Notes under the pieces: model-generated
What the model was told of the DNA's origin: nothing
The model's database searches: none
The model's input: the letters and a program-made list of their open reading frames with translations, nothing else
Part shown: piece after piece, positions 12,201 through 26,400 of the stretch
Numbering within the stretch: position 1 is the first letter of the stretch
How the letters are laid out: each line of letters opens with the position of its first letter
DNA from: Ariolimax columbianus
Lineage: Eukaryota > Mollusca > Gastropoda > Stylommatophora > Arionidae
Reading direction: 5' to 3'
Length of the DNA: 64,000 nucleotides
NCBI GenBank assembly: GCA_036924085.1
Contig: JAVGWX010000004.1
Coordinates: forward strand, 79,066,941-79,130,940
Made by a program: the position numbers and the translations under genes

Positions 12201-14439
12201 GACAATTGTTACCACAACGTCTTACCCCTAGGAGAAATGAAGAATCAGTTTGGGACACTTGTAACCACAACGTCTTAACCCTAGGAGAAATGAAGAATGA
12301 GGTTGGGACACTTGTAACCACAACGTCTTACCCCTAGGAGAAGTGAAGAATCAGGTTGGGACACTTGTAACCACAACGTGTTACCCATAGGAGAAGTGAA
12401 GAATCCGGTTGGGACACTTGTAACCACAACGTCTTACCCCTAGGAGAAATCAAGAATCAGGTTGGGACACTTGTAACCACAACGTCTTACCCCTAGGAGG
12501 AGTGAAGAATCAGGTTGGGACACTTGTAACCACAACGTCTTACCCCTAGGAGGAGTGAAGAATCAGATTGGGATACTTGTAACCACAACGTCTTACCCCT
12601 AGGAGGAGTGAAGAATCAGGTTGGGACACTTGTAACCACAACGTCTTACCCCTAGGAGAAGTGAAGAATCAGGTTGAGACACTTGTAACCACAACGGCTT
12701 ACCCTTAGGAGAAATCAAGAACCAGGTTGAAACACTTGTAACCACAACGTCTTACCCATAGGAGGAGTGAAGAATCAGGTTGGGACACTTGTAACCACAA
12801 CGTCTTACCCATAGGAGGAGTGAAGAATCAGGTTGGGACACTTGTAACCACAACGTCTTACTCCTAGGAGAAAAGAAGAATCAGGTTGGGACACTTCTAA
12901 CCACAACGTCTTACCCCTAGGACAAGTGAAGAATCAGGTTGGGACACTTGTAACCACAACGGCTTACCCTTAGTAGAAATCAAGAACCAGGTTGAAACAC
13001 TTGTAACCACAACGTCCTACCCCTAGGAGAAGTGAAGAATCAGGTTGGGACACTTGTAATCACAACGTCTTACCCCTAAAAGAAGTGAAGAATCAGGTTA
13101 GGACACTTGTAACCACAACGTCTTACCCCTAGGAGAAATCAAGAATCAGGTTGGGACACTTGTAACCACAACGTCTTACCCCTAGGAGGAGTGAAGAATC
13201 AGGTTGGGACACTTGTAACCACAACGTCTTACCCCTAGGAGGAGTGAAGAATCAGGTTGGGAGACTTGTAACCACAACGTCTTACCCCTAGGAGAAGTGA
13301 AGAATCAGGTTGGGACACTTGTAACCACAACGTCTTACCCCTAGGAGAAGTGAAGAATCATGTAGGGACACTTGTAACCATAACGTCCTACCCCTAGGAG
13401 AAGTAAAGAATCAGGTTGGGAAACTTATAACCACAACGTCTTACCCCTAGGAGAAGTGAAAAATCAGGTTGGGACACTTGTAACCACAACGTCTTACCAC
13501 TAGGACAAGTGAAGAATCAGGATGGGAAACTTGTAACCACAACGTCTTACCCCTAGGAGAAATCAAGAACCAGGTTGAAACACTTGTAACCACAACGTCC
13601 TACCCCTAGGAGAAGTGAAGAATCAGGTTGGGACACTTGTAACCACAACGTCTTACCCCTAAAAGAAGTGAAGAATCAGGTTAGGACACTTGTAACCACA
13701 ACGTCTTACCCCTAGGAGTATGGAAAAATAAGGTTGGGACACTTGTAACCACAACGTCTTACCCCTAGAAGAAGTGAAGAATCAGGTTGGGACACTTGTA
13801 ACTACAACGTCTTACCCCTAAGAGAAGGAAAAAATCAGGTTGGGACAATTGTAACCACAACGTCTTAACCCTAAGAGAAATGAAGAATGAGGTTGGGACA
13901 CTTGTAACCACAACGTCTTACCCCTAGGAGAAGTGAAGAATCGGGTTGGGAAACTTGTAACCACAACGTCTTAACCCTAGGAGAAATGAAGAATCAGGTT
14001 GGGACACTTGTAACCACAACGTCTTACCCCTAGGATAAGTGAAGAATCAGGGATGGACACTTGTAACCACAACGTCTTACCCCTAGGAGAAGTGAAGCAT
14101 CAGGTTGGGACTTGTAACCACAACGTCTTACCCCTAGGAGAAGTGAAGAATCAGTTTGGGACACTTGTAACCACAACGTCTTACCCCTAGGAGAAGTGAA
14201 GAATCAGGTTGGGACACTTGTAACCACAACGTCTTGCCCCTAGGAAAAGTGGAGAATCAGGTTGGGACACTTGTAACCACAACGTCTTACATCTAGGAGA
14301 AGTGAAGAATCAGGTTGGGACACTTGTAACCACAACGTCTTACCCCTAGGATAAGTGAAGAATCAGGTTGGGACACTTGTAACCACAACGTCTTACATCT
14401 AGGAGAAGTCAAGAATCAGGTTGGGACACTTGTAACCAC

Positions 14440-17400
14440 AACGTCTTACCTCTAGGAGAAGGAAAAAATCAGGTTGGGACAATTGTAACCACAACGTCTT
14501 ACCCCTAGGAGAAATGAAGAATCAGTTTGGGACACTTGTAACCACAACGTCTTAAACCTAGGAGAAATGAAGAATGAGGTTGGGACACTTGTAACCACAA
14601 CGTCTTACCCCTAGGAGAAGTGAAGAATCAGGTTGGGACACTTGTAACCACAACGTCTTACCCCTAGGAGGAGTGAAGAATCAGGTTGGGACACTTGTAA
14701 CCACAACGTCTTACCCTTAGGAGAAATCAAGAACCAGGTTGAAACACTTGTAACCACAACGTCTTACCCATAGGAGGAATGAAGAATCAGGTTGGGACAC
14801 TTGTAACCACAACGTCTTACTCCTAGGAGAAAAGAAGAATCAGGTTGGGACACTTCTAACCACAACGTCTTACCCCTAGGACAAGTGAAGAATCAGGTTG
14901 GGACACTTGTAACCACAACGGCTTACCCTTAGGAGAAATCAAGAACCAGGTTGAAACACTTGTAACCACAACGTCCTACCCCTAGGAGAAGTGAAGAATC
15001 AGGTTGGGACACTTGTAACCACAACGTCTTACCCCTAAAAGAAGTGAAGAATCAGGTTAGGACACTTGTAACCACAACGTCTTACCCCTAGGAGTATGAA
15101 AAAATCAGGTTGGGACACTTGTAATCACAACGTCTTAACCCTAGGAGAAATGAAGAATGAGGTTGGGACACTTGTAACCACAAGGTCTTACCCCTAGGAG
15201 GAGTGAAGAATCAGGTTGGGGCACTTGTAACCACACCGTCTTACCCCTAGGAGGAGTGAAGAATCAGATTGGGACACTTGTAACCACAACGTCTTACCCC
15301 TAGGAGGAGTGAAGAATGAGGTTGGGACACTTGTAACCACAACGTCTTACCCCTAGGAGAAGGAAAAAATCAGGTTGGGACAATTGTAACCACAACGTCT
15401 TACCACTAGGAGAAATGAAGAATCAGTTTGGGACACTTGTAACCACAACGTCTTAACCCTATGAGAAGTGAAGAATGAGGTTGGGACACTTGTAACCACA
15501 ACGTCTTACCCCTAGGAGAAGTGAAGCATCAGGTTGGGACACTTGTAACCACAACGTCTTACCCCTAAGAGAAGTGAAGAATCCGGTTGGGACACTTGTA
15601 ACCACAACGTCTTACCCCTAGGAGAAATCAAGAATCAGGTTGGGACACTTGTAACCACAACGTCTTACCCCTAGGAGGAGTGAAGAATCAGGTTGGGACA
15701 CTTGTAACCACAACGTCTTACCCCTAAGAGGAGAGAAGAATCAGATTGGGACACTTGTAACCACAACGTCTTACCCCTAGGAGGAGTGAAGAATCAGGTT
15801 GGGACACTTGTAACCACAACGTCTTACCCCTAGGAGAAGTGAAGAATCAGGTTGAGACACTTGTAACCACAACGTCTTGCCCCTAGGAGAAGTGAAGAAT
15901 CAGGTTGAGACACTTGTAACCACAACGGTTTACCATTAGGAGAAATCAAGAACCAGGTTGAAACACTTGTAACCACAACGTCTTACCCATAGGAGGAGTG
16001 AAGAATCAGGTTGGGACACTTGTAACCACAACGTCTTACTCCTAGGAGAAAAGAAGAATCAGGTTGGGACACTTCTAACCACAACGTCTTACCCCTAGGA
16101 CAAGTGAAGAATCAGGTTGGGACACTTGTAACCACAACGGCTTACCCTTAGTAGAAATCAAGAACCAGGTTGAAACACTTGTAACCACAACGTCCTACCC
16201 CTAGGAGAAGTGAAGAATCAGGTTGGGACACTTGTAATCACAAAGTCTTACCCCTAAAAGAAGTGAAGAATCAGGTTAGGACACTTGTAACCACAACGTC
16301 TTACCCCTAGGAGTATGAAAAAATCAGGTTGGGACACTTGTAACCACAACGTCTTACCCCTAGAAGAAGTGAAGAATCAGGTTGGGACACTTGTAACCAC
16401 AACGTCTTACCCCTAGGAGAAGTGAAGAATCATGTTGGGACACTTGTAACCATAACGTCTTACCCCTAGGAGAAGTAAAGAATCAGGTTGGGACACTTAT
16501 AACCACAACGTCTTACCCCTAGGACAAGTGAAGAATGAGGTTGGGACACTTGTAACCACAACGTCTTACCCCTAGGAGAAGTGAAGAATCAGGTTGGGAC
16601 ACTTGTAACCACAACGTCTTACCCCTAGGAGAGGGAAAAAATCAGGTTGGGACAATTGTAACCACAACGTCTTAACCCTAGGAGAAATGAAGAATGAGGT
16701 TGGGACACTTGTAACCACAACGTCTTACCCCTAGGTGAAGTGAAGAATTAGGTTGGGACACTTGTAACCACAACGTCTTACCCCTAAGAGAATTGAAGAA
16801 TCATGTTGGGAAACTTGTAACCATAACGTCTTACCCCTAGGAGAAGTAAAGAATCAGGTTGGGACACTTGTAACCACAATGTCTTACCCCTAGGAGGAGT
16901 GAAGAATCAGGTTGGGACACTTGTAACCACAAGGTCTTACCCCTAGGAGAAATCAAGAATCAGGTTGGGACACTTGTAACCACAACGTCTTACCCCTAGG
17001 AGGAGTGAAGAATCAGGTTGGGGCACTTGTAACCACACCGTCTTACCCCTAGGAGGAGTGAAGAATCAGATTGGGACACTTGTAACCACAACGTCTTACC
17101 CCTAGGAGGAGTGAAGAATGAGGTTGGGACACTTGTAACCACAACGTCTTACCCCTAGGAGAAGGAAAAAATCAGGTTGGGACAATTGTAACCACAACGT
17201 CTTACCACTAGGAGAAATGAAGAATCAGTTTGGGACACTTGTAAGCACAACGTCTTAACCCTATGAGAAGTGAAGAATGAGGTTGGGACACTTGTAACCA
17301 CAACGTCTTACCCCTAGGAGAAGTGAAGCATCAGGTTGGGACACTTGTAACCACAACGTCTTACCCCTAAGAGAAGTGAAGAATCCGGTTGGGACACTTG

Positions 17401-20400
17401 TAACCACAACGTCTTACCCCTAGGAGAAATCAAGAATCAGGTTGGGACACTTGTAACCACAACGTCTTACCCCTAGGAGGAGTGAAGAATCAGGTTGGGA
17501 CACTTGTAACCACAACGTCTTACCTCTAGGAGAAGGAAAAAATCAGGTTGGGACAATTGTAACCACAACGTCTTACCCCTAGGAGAAATGAAGAATCAGT
17601 TTGGGACACTTGTAACCACAACGTCTTAAACCTAGGAGAAATGAAGAATGAGGTTGGGACACTTGTAACCACAACGTCTTACCCCTAGGAGAAGTGAAGA
17701 ATCAGGTTGGGACACTTGTAACCACAACGTGTTACCCCTAGGAGAAGTGAAGAATCAGGTTGGGACACTTGTAACCACAACGTCTTACCCCTAGGAGAAA
17801 TCAAGAATCAGGTTGGGACACTTGTAACCACAACGTCTTACCCCTAGGAGGAGTGAAGAATCAGGTTGGGACACTTGTAACCACAACGTCTTACCCCTAG
17901 GAGGAGTGAAGAATCAGATTGGGATACTTGTAACCACAACGTCTTACCCCTAGGAGGAGTGAAGAATCAGGTTGGGACACTTGTAACCACAACGTCTTAC
18001 CCCTAGGAGAAGTGAAGAATCAGGTTGAGACACTTGTAACCACAACGGCTTACCCTTAGGAGAAATCAAGAACCAGGTTGAAACACTTGTAACCACAACG
18101 TCTTACCCATAGGAGGAATGAAGAATCAGGTTGGGACACTTGTAACCACAACGTCTTACTCCTAGGAGAAAAGAAGAATCAGGTTGGGACACTTCTAACC
18201 ACAACGTCTTACCCCTAGGACAAGTGAAGAATCAGGTTGGGACACTTGTAACCACAACGGCTTACCCTTAGGAGAAATCAAGAACCAGGTTGAAACACTT
18301 GTAACCACAACGTCCTACCCCTAGGAGAAGTGAAGAATCAGGTTGGGACACTTGTAACCACAACGTCTTACCCCTAAAAGAAGTGAAGAATCAGGTTAGG
18401 ACACTTGTAACCACAACGTCTTACCCCTAGGAGTATGAAAAAATCAGGTTGGGACACTTGTAACCACAACGTCTTAACCCTAGGAGAAATGAAGAATGAG
18501 GTTGGGACACTTGTAACCACAAGGTCTTACCCCTAGGAGGAGTGAAGAATCAGGTTGGGGCACTTGTAACCACACCGTCTTACCCCTAGGAGGAGTGAAG
18601 AATCAGATTGGGACACTTGTAACCACAACGTCTTACCCCTAGGAGGAGTGAAGAATGAGGTTGGGACACTTGTAACCACAACGTCTTACCCCTAGGAGAA
18701 GGAAAAAATCAGGTTGGGACAATTGTAACCACAACGTCTTACCACTAGGAGAAATGAAGAATCAGTTTGGGACACTTGTAACCACAACGTCTTAACCCTA
18801 TGAGAAGTGAAGAATGAGGTTGGGACACTTGTAACCACAACGTCTTACCCCTAGGAGAAGTGAAGCATCAGGTTGGGACACTTGTAACCACAACGTCTTA
18901 CCCCTAAGAGAAGTGAAGAATCCGGTTGGGACACTTGTAACCACAACGTCTTACCCCTAGGAGAAATCAAGAATCAGGTTGGGACACTTGTAACCACAAC
19001 GTCTTACCCCTAGGAGAAGTGAAGAATCAGGTTGAGACACTTGTAACCACAACGTCTTGCCCCTAGGAGAAGTGAAGAATCAGGTTGAGACACTTGTAAC
19101 CACAACGGTTTACCCTTAGGAGAAATCAAGAACCAGGTTGAAACACTTGTAACCACAACGTCTTACCCATAGGAGGAGTGAAGAATCAGGTTGGGACACT
19201 TGTAACCACAACGTCTTACTCCTAGGAGAAAAGAAGAATCAGGTTGGGACACTTCTAACCACAACGTCTTACCCCTAGGACAAGTGAAGAATCAGGTTGG
19301 GACACTTGTAACCACAACGGCTTACCCTTAGTAGAAATCAAGAACCAGGTTGAAACACTTGTAACCACAACGTCCTACCCCTAGGAGAAGTGAAGAATCA
19401 GGTTGGGACACTTGTAATCACAAAGTCTTACCCCTAAAAGAAGTGAAGAATCAGGTTAGGACACTTGTAACCACAACGTCTTACCCCTAGGAGTATGAAA
19501 AAATCAGGTTGGGACACTTGTAACCACAACGTCTTACCCCTAGAAGAAGTGAAGAATCAGGTTGGGACACTTGTAACCACAACGTCTTACCCCTAGGAGA
19601 AGTGAAGAATCATGTTGGGACACTTGTAACCATAACGTCTTACCCCTAGGAGAAGTAAAGAATCAGGTTGGGACACTTATAACCACAACGTCTTACCCCT
19701 AGGACAAGTGAAGAATGAGGTTGGGACACTTGTAACCACAACGTCTTACCCCTAGGAGAAGTGAAGAATCAGGTTGGGACACTTGTAACCACAACGTCTT
19801 ACCCCTAGGAGAGGGAAAAAATCAGGTTGGGACAATTGTAACCACAACGTCTTAACCCTAGGAGAAATGAAGAATGAGGTTGGGACACTTGTAACCACAA
19901 CGTCTTACCCCTAGGTGAAGTGAAGAATTAGGTTGGGACACTTGTAACCACAACGTCTTACCCCTAAGAGAATTGAAGAATCATGTTGGGAAACTTGTAA
20001 CCATAACGTCTTACCCCTAGGAGAAGTAAAGAATCAGGTTGGGACACTTGTAACCACAATGTCTTACCCCTAGGAGGAGTGAAGAATCAGGTTGGGACAC
20101 TTGTAACCACAAGGTCTTACCCCTAGGAGAAATCAAGAATCAGGTTGGGACACTTGTAACCACAACGTCTTACCCCTAGGAGGAGTGAAGAATCAGGTTG
20201 GGGCACTTGTAACCACACCGTCTTACCCCTAGGAGGAGTGAAGAATCAGATTGGGACACTTGTAACCACAACGTCTTACCCCTAGGAGGAGTGAAGAATG
20301 AGGTTGGGACACTTGTAACCACAACGTCTTACCCCTAGGAGAAGGAAAAAATCAGGTTGGGACAATTGTAACCACAACGTCTTACCACTAGGAGAAATGA

Positions 20401-23400
20401 AGAATCAGTTTGGGACACTTGTAAGCACAACGTCTTAACCCTATGAGAAGTGAAGAATGAGGTTGGGACACTTGTAACCACAACGTCTTACCCCTAGGAG
20501 AAGTGAAGCATCAGGTTGGGACACTTGTAACCACAACGTCTTACCCCTAAGAGAAGTGAAGAATCCGGTTGGGACACTTGTAACCACAACGTCTTACCCC
20601 TAGGAGAAATCAAGAATCAGGTTGGGACACTTGTAACCACAACGTCTTACCCCTAGGAGGAGTGAAGAATCAGGTTGGGACACTTGTAACCACAACGTCT
20701 TACCTCTAGGAGAAGGAAAAAATCAGGTTGGGACAATTGTAACCACAACGTCTTACCCCTAGGAGAAATGAAGAATCAGTTTGGGACACTTGTAACCACA
20801 ACGTCTTAAACCTAGGAGAAATGAAGAATGAGGTTGGGACACTTGTAACCACAACGTCTTACCCCTAGGAGAAGTGAAGAATCAGGTTGGGACACTTGTA
20901 ACCACAACGTGTTACCCCTAGGAGAAGTGAAGAATCAGGTTGGGACACTTGTAACCACAACGTCTTACCCCTAGGAGAAATCAAGAATCAGGTTGGGACA
21001 CTTGTAACCACAACGTCTTACCCCTAGGAGGAGTGAAGAATCAGGTTGGGACACTTGTAACCACAACGTCTTACCCCTAGGAGGAGTGAAGAATCAGATT
21101 GGGATACTTGTAACCACAACGTCTTACCCCTAGGAGGAGTGAAGAATCAGGTTGGGACACTTGTAACCACAACGTCTTACCCCTAGGAGAAGTGAAGAAT
21201 CAGGTTGAGACACTTGTAACCACAACGGCTTACCCTTAGGAGAAATCAAGAACCAGGTTGAAACACTTGTAACCACAACGTCTTACCCATAGGAGGAATG
21301 AAGAATCAGGTTGGGACACTTGTAACCACAACGTCTTACTCCTAGGAGAAAAGAAGAATCAGGTTGGGACACTTCTAACCACAACGTCTTACCCCTAGGA
21401 CAAGTGAAGAATCAGGTTGGGACACTTGTAACCACAACGGCTTACCCTTAGGAGAAATCAAGAACCAGGTTGAAACACTTGTAACCACAACGTCCTACCC
21501 CTAGGAGAAGTGAAGAATCAGGTTGGGACACTTGTAACCACAACGTCTTACCCCTAAAAGAAGTGAAGAATCAGGTTAGGACACTTGTAACCACAACGTC
21601 TTACCCCTAGGAGTATGAAAAAATCAGGTTGGGACACTTGTAACCACAACGTCTTAACCCTAGGAGAAATGAAGAATGAGGTTGGGACACTTGTAACCAC
21701 AAGGTCTTACCCCTAGGAGGAGTGAAGAATCAGGTTGGGGCACTTGTAACCACACCGTCTTACCCCTAGGAGGAGTGAAGAATCAGATTGGGACACTTGT
21801 AACCACAACGTCTTACCCCTAGGAGGAGTGAAGAATGAGGTTGGGACACTTGTAACCACAACGTCTTACCCCTAGGAGAAGGAAAAAATCAGGTTGGGAC
21901 AATTGTAACCACAACGTCTTACCACTAGGAGAAATGAAGAATCAGTTTGGGACACTTGTAACCACAACGTCTTAACCCTATGAGAAGTGAAGAATGAGGT
22001 TGGGACACTTGTAACCACAACGTCTTACCCCTAGGAGAAGTGAAGCATCAGGTTGGGACACTTGTAACCACAACGTCTTACCCCTAAGAGAAGTGAAGAA
22101 TCCGGTTGGGACACTTGTAACCACAACGTCTTACCCCTAGGAGAAATCAAGAATCAGGTTGGGACACTTGTAACCACAACGTCTTACCCCTAGGAGAAGT
22201 GAAGAATCAGGTTGAGACACTTGTAACCACAACGTCTTGCCCCTAGGAGAAGTGAAGAATCAGGTTGAGACACTTGTAACCACAACGGTTTACCCTTAGG
22301 AGAAATCAAGAACCAGGTTGAAACACTTGTAACCACAACGTCTTACCCATAGGAGGAGTGAAGAATCAGGTTGGGACACTTGTAACCACAACGTCTTACT
22401 CCTAGGAGAAAAGAAGAATCAGGTTGGGACACTTCTAACCACAACGTCTTACCCCTAGGACAAGTGAAGAATCAGGTTGGGACACTTGTAACCACAACGG
22501 CTTACCCTTAGTAGAAATCAAGAACCAGGTTGAAACACTTGTAACCACAACGTCCTACCCCTAGGAGAAGTGAAGAATCAGGTTGGGACACTTGTAATCA
22601 CAAAGTCTTACCCCTAAAAGAAGTGAAGAATCAGGTTAGGACACTTGTAACCACAACGTCTTACCCCTAGGAGTATGAAAAAATCAGGTTGGGACACTTG
22701 TAACCACAACGTCTTACCCCTAGAAGAAGTGAAGAATCAGGTTGGGACACTTGTAACCACAACGTCTTACCCCTAGGAGAAGTGAAGAATCATGTTGGGA
22801 CACTTGTAACCATAACGTCTTACCCCTAGGAGAAGTAAAGAATCAGGTTGGGACACTTATAACCACAACGTCTTACCCCTAGGACAAGTGAAGAATGAGG
22901 TTGGGACACTTGTAACCACAACGTCTTACCCCTAGGAGAAGTGAAGAATCAGGTTGGGACACTTGTAACCACAACGTCTTACCCCTAGGAGAGGGAAAAA
23001 ATCAGGTTGGGACAATTGTAACCACAACGTCTTAACCCTAGGAGAAATGAAGAATGAGGTTGGGACACTTGTAACCACAACGTCTTACCCCTAGGTGAAG
23101 TGAAGAATTAGGTTGGGACACTTGTAACCACAACGTCTTACCCCTAAGAGAATTGAAGAATCATGTTGGGAAACTTGTAACCATAACGTCTTACCCCTAG
23201 GAGAAGTAAAGAATCAGGTTGGGACACTTGTAACCACAATGTCTTACCCCTAGGAGGAGTGAAGAATCAGGTTGGGACACTTGTAACCACAAGGTCTTAC
23301 CCCTAGGAGAAATCAAGAATCAGGTTGGGACACTTGTAACCACAACGTCTTACCCCTAGGAGGAGTGAAGAATCAGGTTGGGGCACTTGTAACCACACCG

Positions 23401-26400
23401 TCTTACCCCTAGGAGGAGTGAAGAATCAGATTGGGACACTTGTAACCACAACGTCTTACCCCTAGGAGGAGTGAAGAATGAGGTTGGGACACTTGTAACC
23501 ACAACGTCTTACCCCTAGGAGAAGGAAAAAATCAGGTTGGGACAATTGTAACCACAACGTCTTACCACTAGGAGAAATGAAGAATCAGTTTGGGACACTT
23601 GTAAGCACAACGTCTTAACCCTATGAGAAGTGAAGAATGAGGTTGGGACACTTGTAACCACAACGTCTTACCCCTAGGAGAAGTGAAGCATCAGGTTGGG
23701 ACACTTGTAACCACAACGTCTTACCCCTAAGAGAAGTGAAGAATCCGGTTGGGACACTTGTAACCACAACGTCTTACCCCTAGGAGAAATCAAGAATCAG
23801 GTTGGGACACTTGTAACCACAACGTCTTACCCCTAGGAGGAGTGAAGAATCAGGTTGGGACACTTGTAACCACAACGTCTTACCTCTAGGAGAAGGAAAA
23901 AATCAGGTTGGGACAATTGTAACCACAACGTCTTACCCCTAGGAGAAATGAAGAATCAGTTTGGGACACTTGTAACCACAACGTCTTAAACCTAGGAGAA
24001 ATGAAGAATGAGGTTGGGACACTTGTAACCACAACGTCTTACCCCTAGGAGAAGTGAAGAATCAGGTTGGGACACTTGTAACCACAACGTGTTACCCCTA
24101 GGAGAAGTGAAGAATCAGGTTGGGACACTTGTAACCACAACGTCTTACCCCTAGGAGAAATCAAGAATCAGGTTGGGACACTTGTAACCACAACGTCTTA
24201 CCCCTAGGAGGAGTGAAGAATCAGGTTGGGACACTTGTAACCACAACGTCTTACCCCTAGGAGGAGTGAAGAATCAGATTGGGATACTTGTAACCACAAC
24301 GTCTTACCCCTAGGAGGAGTGAAGAATCAGGTTGGGACACTTGTAACCACAACGTCTTACCCCTAGGAGAAGTGAAGAATCAGGTTGAGACACTTGTAAC
24401 CACAACGGCTTACCCTTAGGAGAAATCAAGAACCAGGTTGAAACACTTGTAACCACAACGTCTTACCCATAGGAGGAATGAAGAATCAGGTTGGGACACT
24501 TGTAACCACAACGTCTTACTCCTAGGAGAAAAGAAGAATCAGGTTGGGACACTTCTAACCACAACGTCTTACCCCTAGGACAAGTGAAGAATCAGGTTGG
24601 GACACTTGTAACCACAACGGCTTACCCTTAGGAGAAATCAAGAACCAGGTTGAAACACTTGTAACCACAACGTCCTACCCCTAGGAGAAGTGAAGAATCA
24701 GGTTGGGACACTTGTAACCACAACGTCTTACCCCTAAAAGAAGTGAAGAATCAGGTTAGGACACTTGTAACCACAACGTCTTACCCCTAGGAGTATGAAA
24801 AAATCAGGTTGGGACACTTGTAACCACAACGTCTTAACCCTAGGAGAAATGAAGAATGAGGTTGGGACACTTGTAACCACAAGGTTTTACCCCTAGGAGG
24901 AGTGAAGAATCAGGTTGGGGCACTTGTAACCACACCGTCTTACCCCTAGGAGGAGTGAAGAATCAGATTGGGACACTTGTAACCACAACGTCTTACCCCT
25001 AGGAGGAGTGAAGAATGAGGTTGGGACACTTGTAACCACAACGTCTTACCCCTAGGAGAAGGAAAAAATCAGGTTGGGACAATTGTAACCACAACGTCTT
25101 ACCACTAGGAGAAATGAAGAATCAGTTTGGGACACTTGTAACCACAACGTCTTAACCCTATGAGAAGTGAAGAATGAGGTTGGGACACTTGTAACCACAA
25201 CGTCTTACCCCTAGGAGAAGTGAAGCATCAGGTTGGGACACTTGTAACCACAACGTCTTACCCCTAAGAGAAGTGAAGAATCCGGTTGGGACACTTGTAA
25301 CCACAACGTCTTACCCCTAGGAGAAATCAAGAATCAGGTTGGGACACTTGTAACCACAACGTCTTACCCCTAGGAGGAGTGAAGAATCAGGTTGGGACAC
25401 TTGTAACCACAACGTCTTACCCCTAAGAGGAGAGAAGAATCAGATTGGGACACTTGTAACCACAACGTCTTACCCCTAGGAGGAGTGAAGAATCAGGTTG
25501 GGACACTTGTAACCACAACGTCTTACCCCTAGGAGAAGTGAAGAATCAGGTTGAGACACTTGTAACCACAACGTCTTGCCCCTAGGAGAAGTGAAGAATC
25601 AGGTTGAGACACTTGTAACCACAACGGTTTACCATTAGGAGAAATCAAGAACCAGGTTGAAACACTTGTAACCACAACGTCTTACCCATAGGAGGAGTGA
25701 AGAATCAGGTTGGGACACTTGTAACCACAACGTCTTACTCCTAGGAGAAAAGAAGAATCAGGTTGGGACACTTCTAACCACAACGTCTTACCCCTAGGAC
25801 AAGTGAAGAATCAGGTTGGGACACTTGTAACCACAACGGCTTACCCTTAGTAGAAATCAAGAACCAGGTTGAAACACTTGTAACCACAACGTCCTACCCC
25901 TAGGAGAAGTGAAGAATCAGGTTGGGACACTTGTAATCACAAAGTCTTACCCCTAAAAGAAGTGAAGAATCAGGTTAGGACACTTGTAACCACAACGTCT
26001 TACCCCTAGGAGTATGAAAAAATCAGGTTGGGACACTTGTAACCACAACGTCTTACCCCTAGAAGAAGTGAAGAATCAGGTTGGGACACTTGTAACCACA
26101 ACGTCTTACCCCTAGGAGAAGTGAAGAATCATGTTGGGACACTTGTAACCATAACGTCTTACCCCTAGGAGAAGTAAAGAATCAGGTTGGGACACTTATA
26201 ACCACAACGTCTTACCCCTAGGACAAGTGAAGAATGAGGTTGGGACACTTGTAACCACAACGTCTTACCCCTAGGAGAAGTGAAGAATCAGGTTGGGACA
26301 CTTGTAACCACAACGTCTTACCCCTAGGAGAGGGAAAAAATCAGGTTGGGACAATTGTAACCACAACGTCTTAACCCTAGGAGAAATGAAGAATGAGGTT

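Noticed and set aside
9793..12321. Minus-strand ORFs (LLLGVRRCGYKCPN) in the 53-bp satellite
   Set aside because: Found wherever small indels remove stops; the period is not a multiple of three, and hundreds of neighbouring monomers are interrupted.
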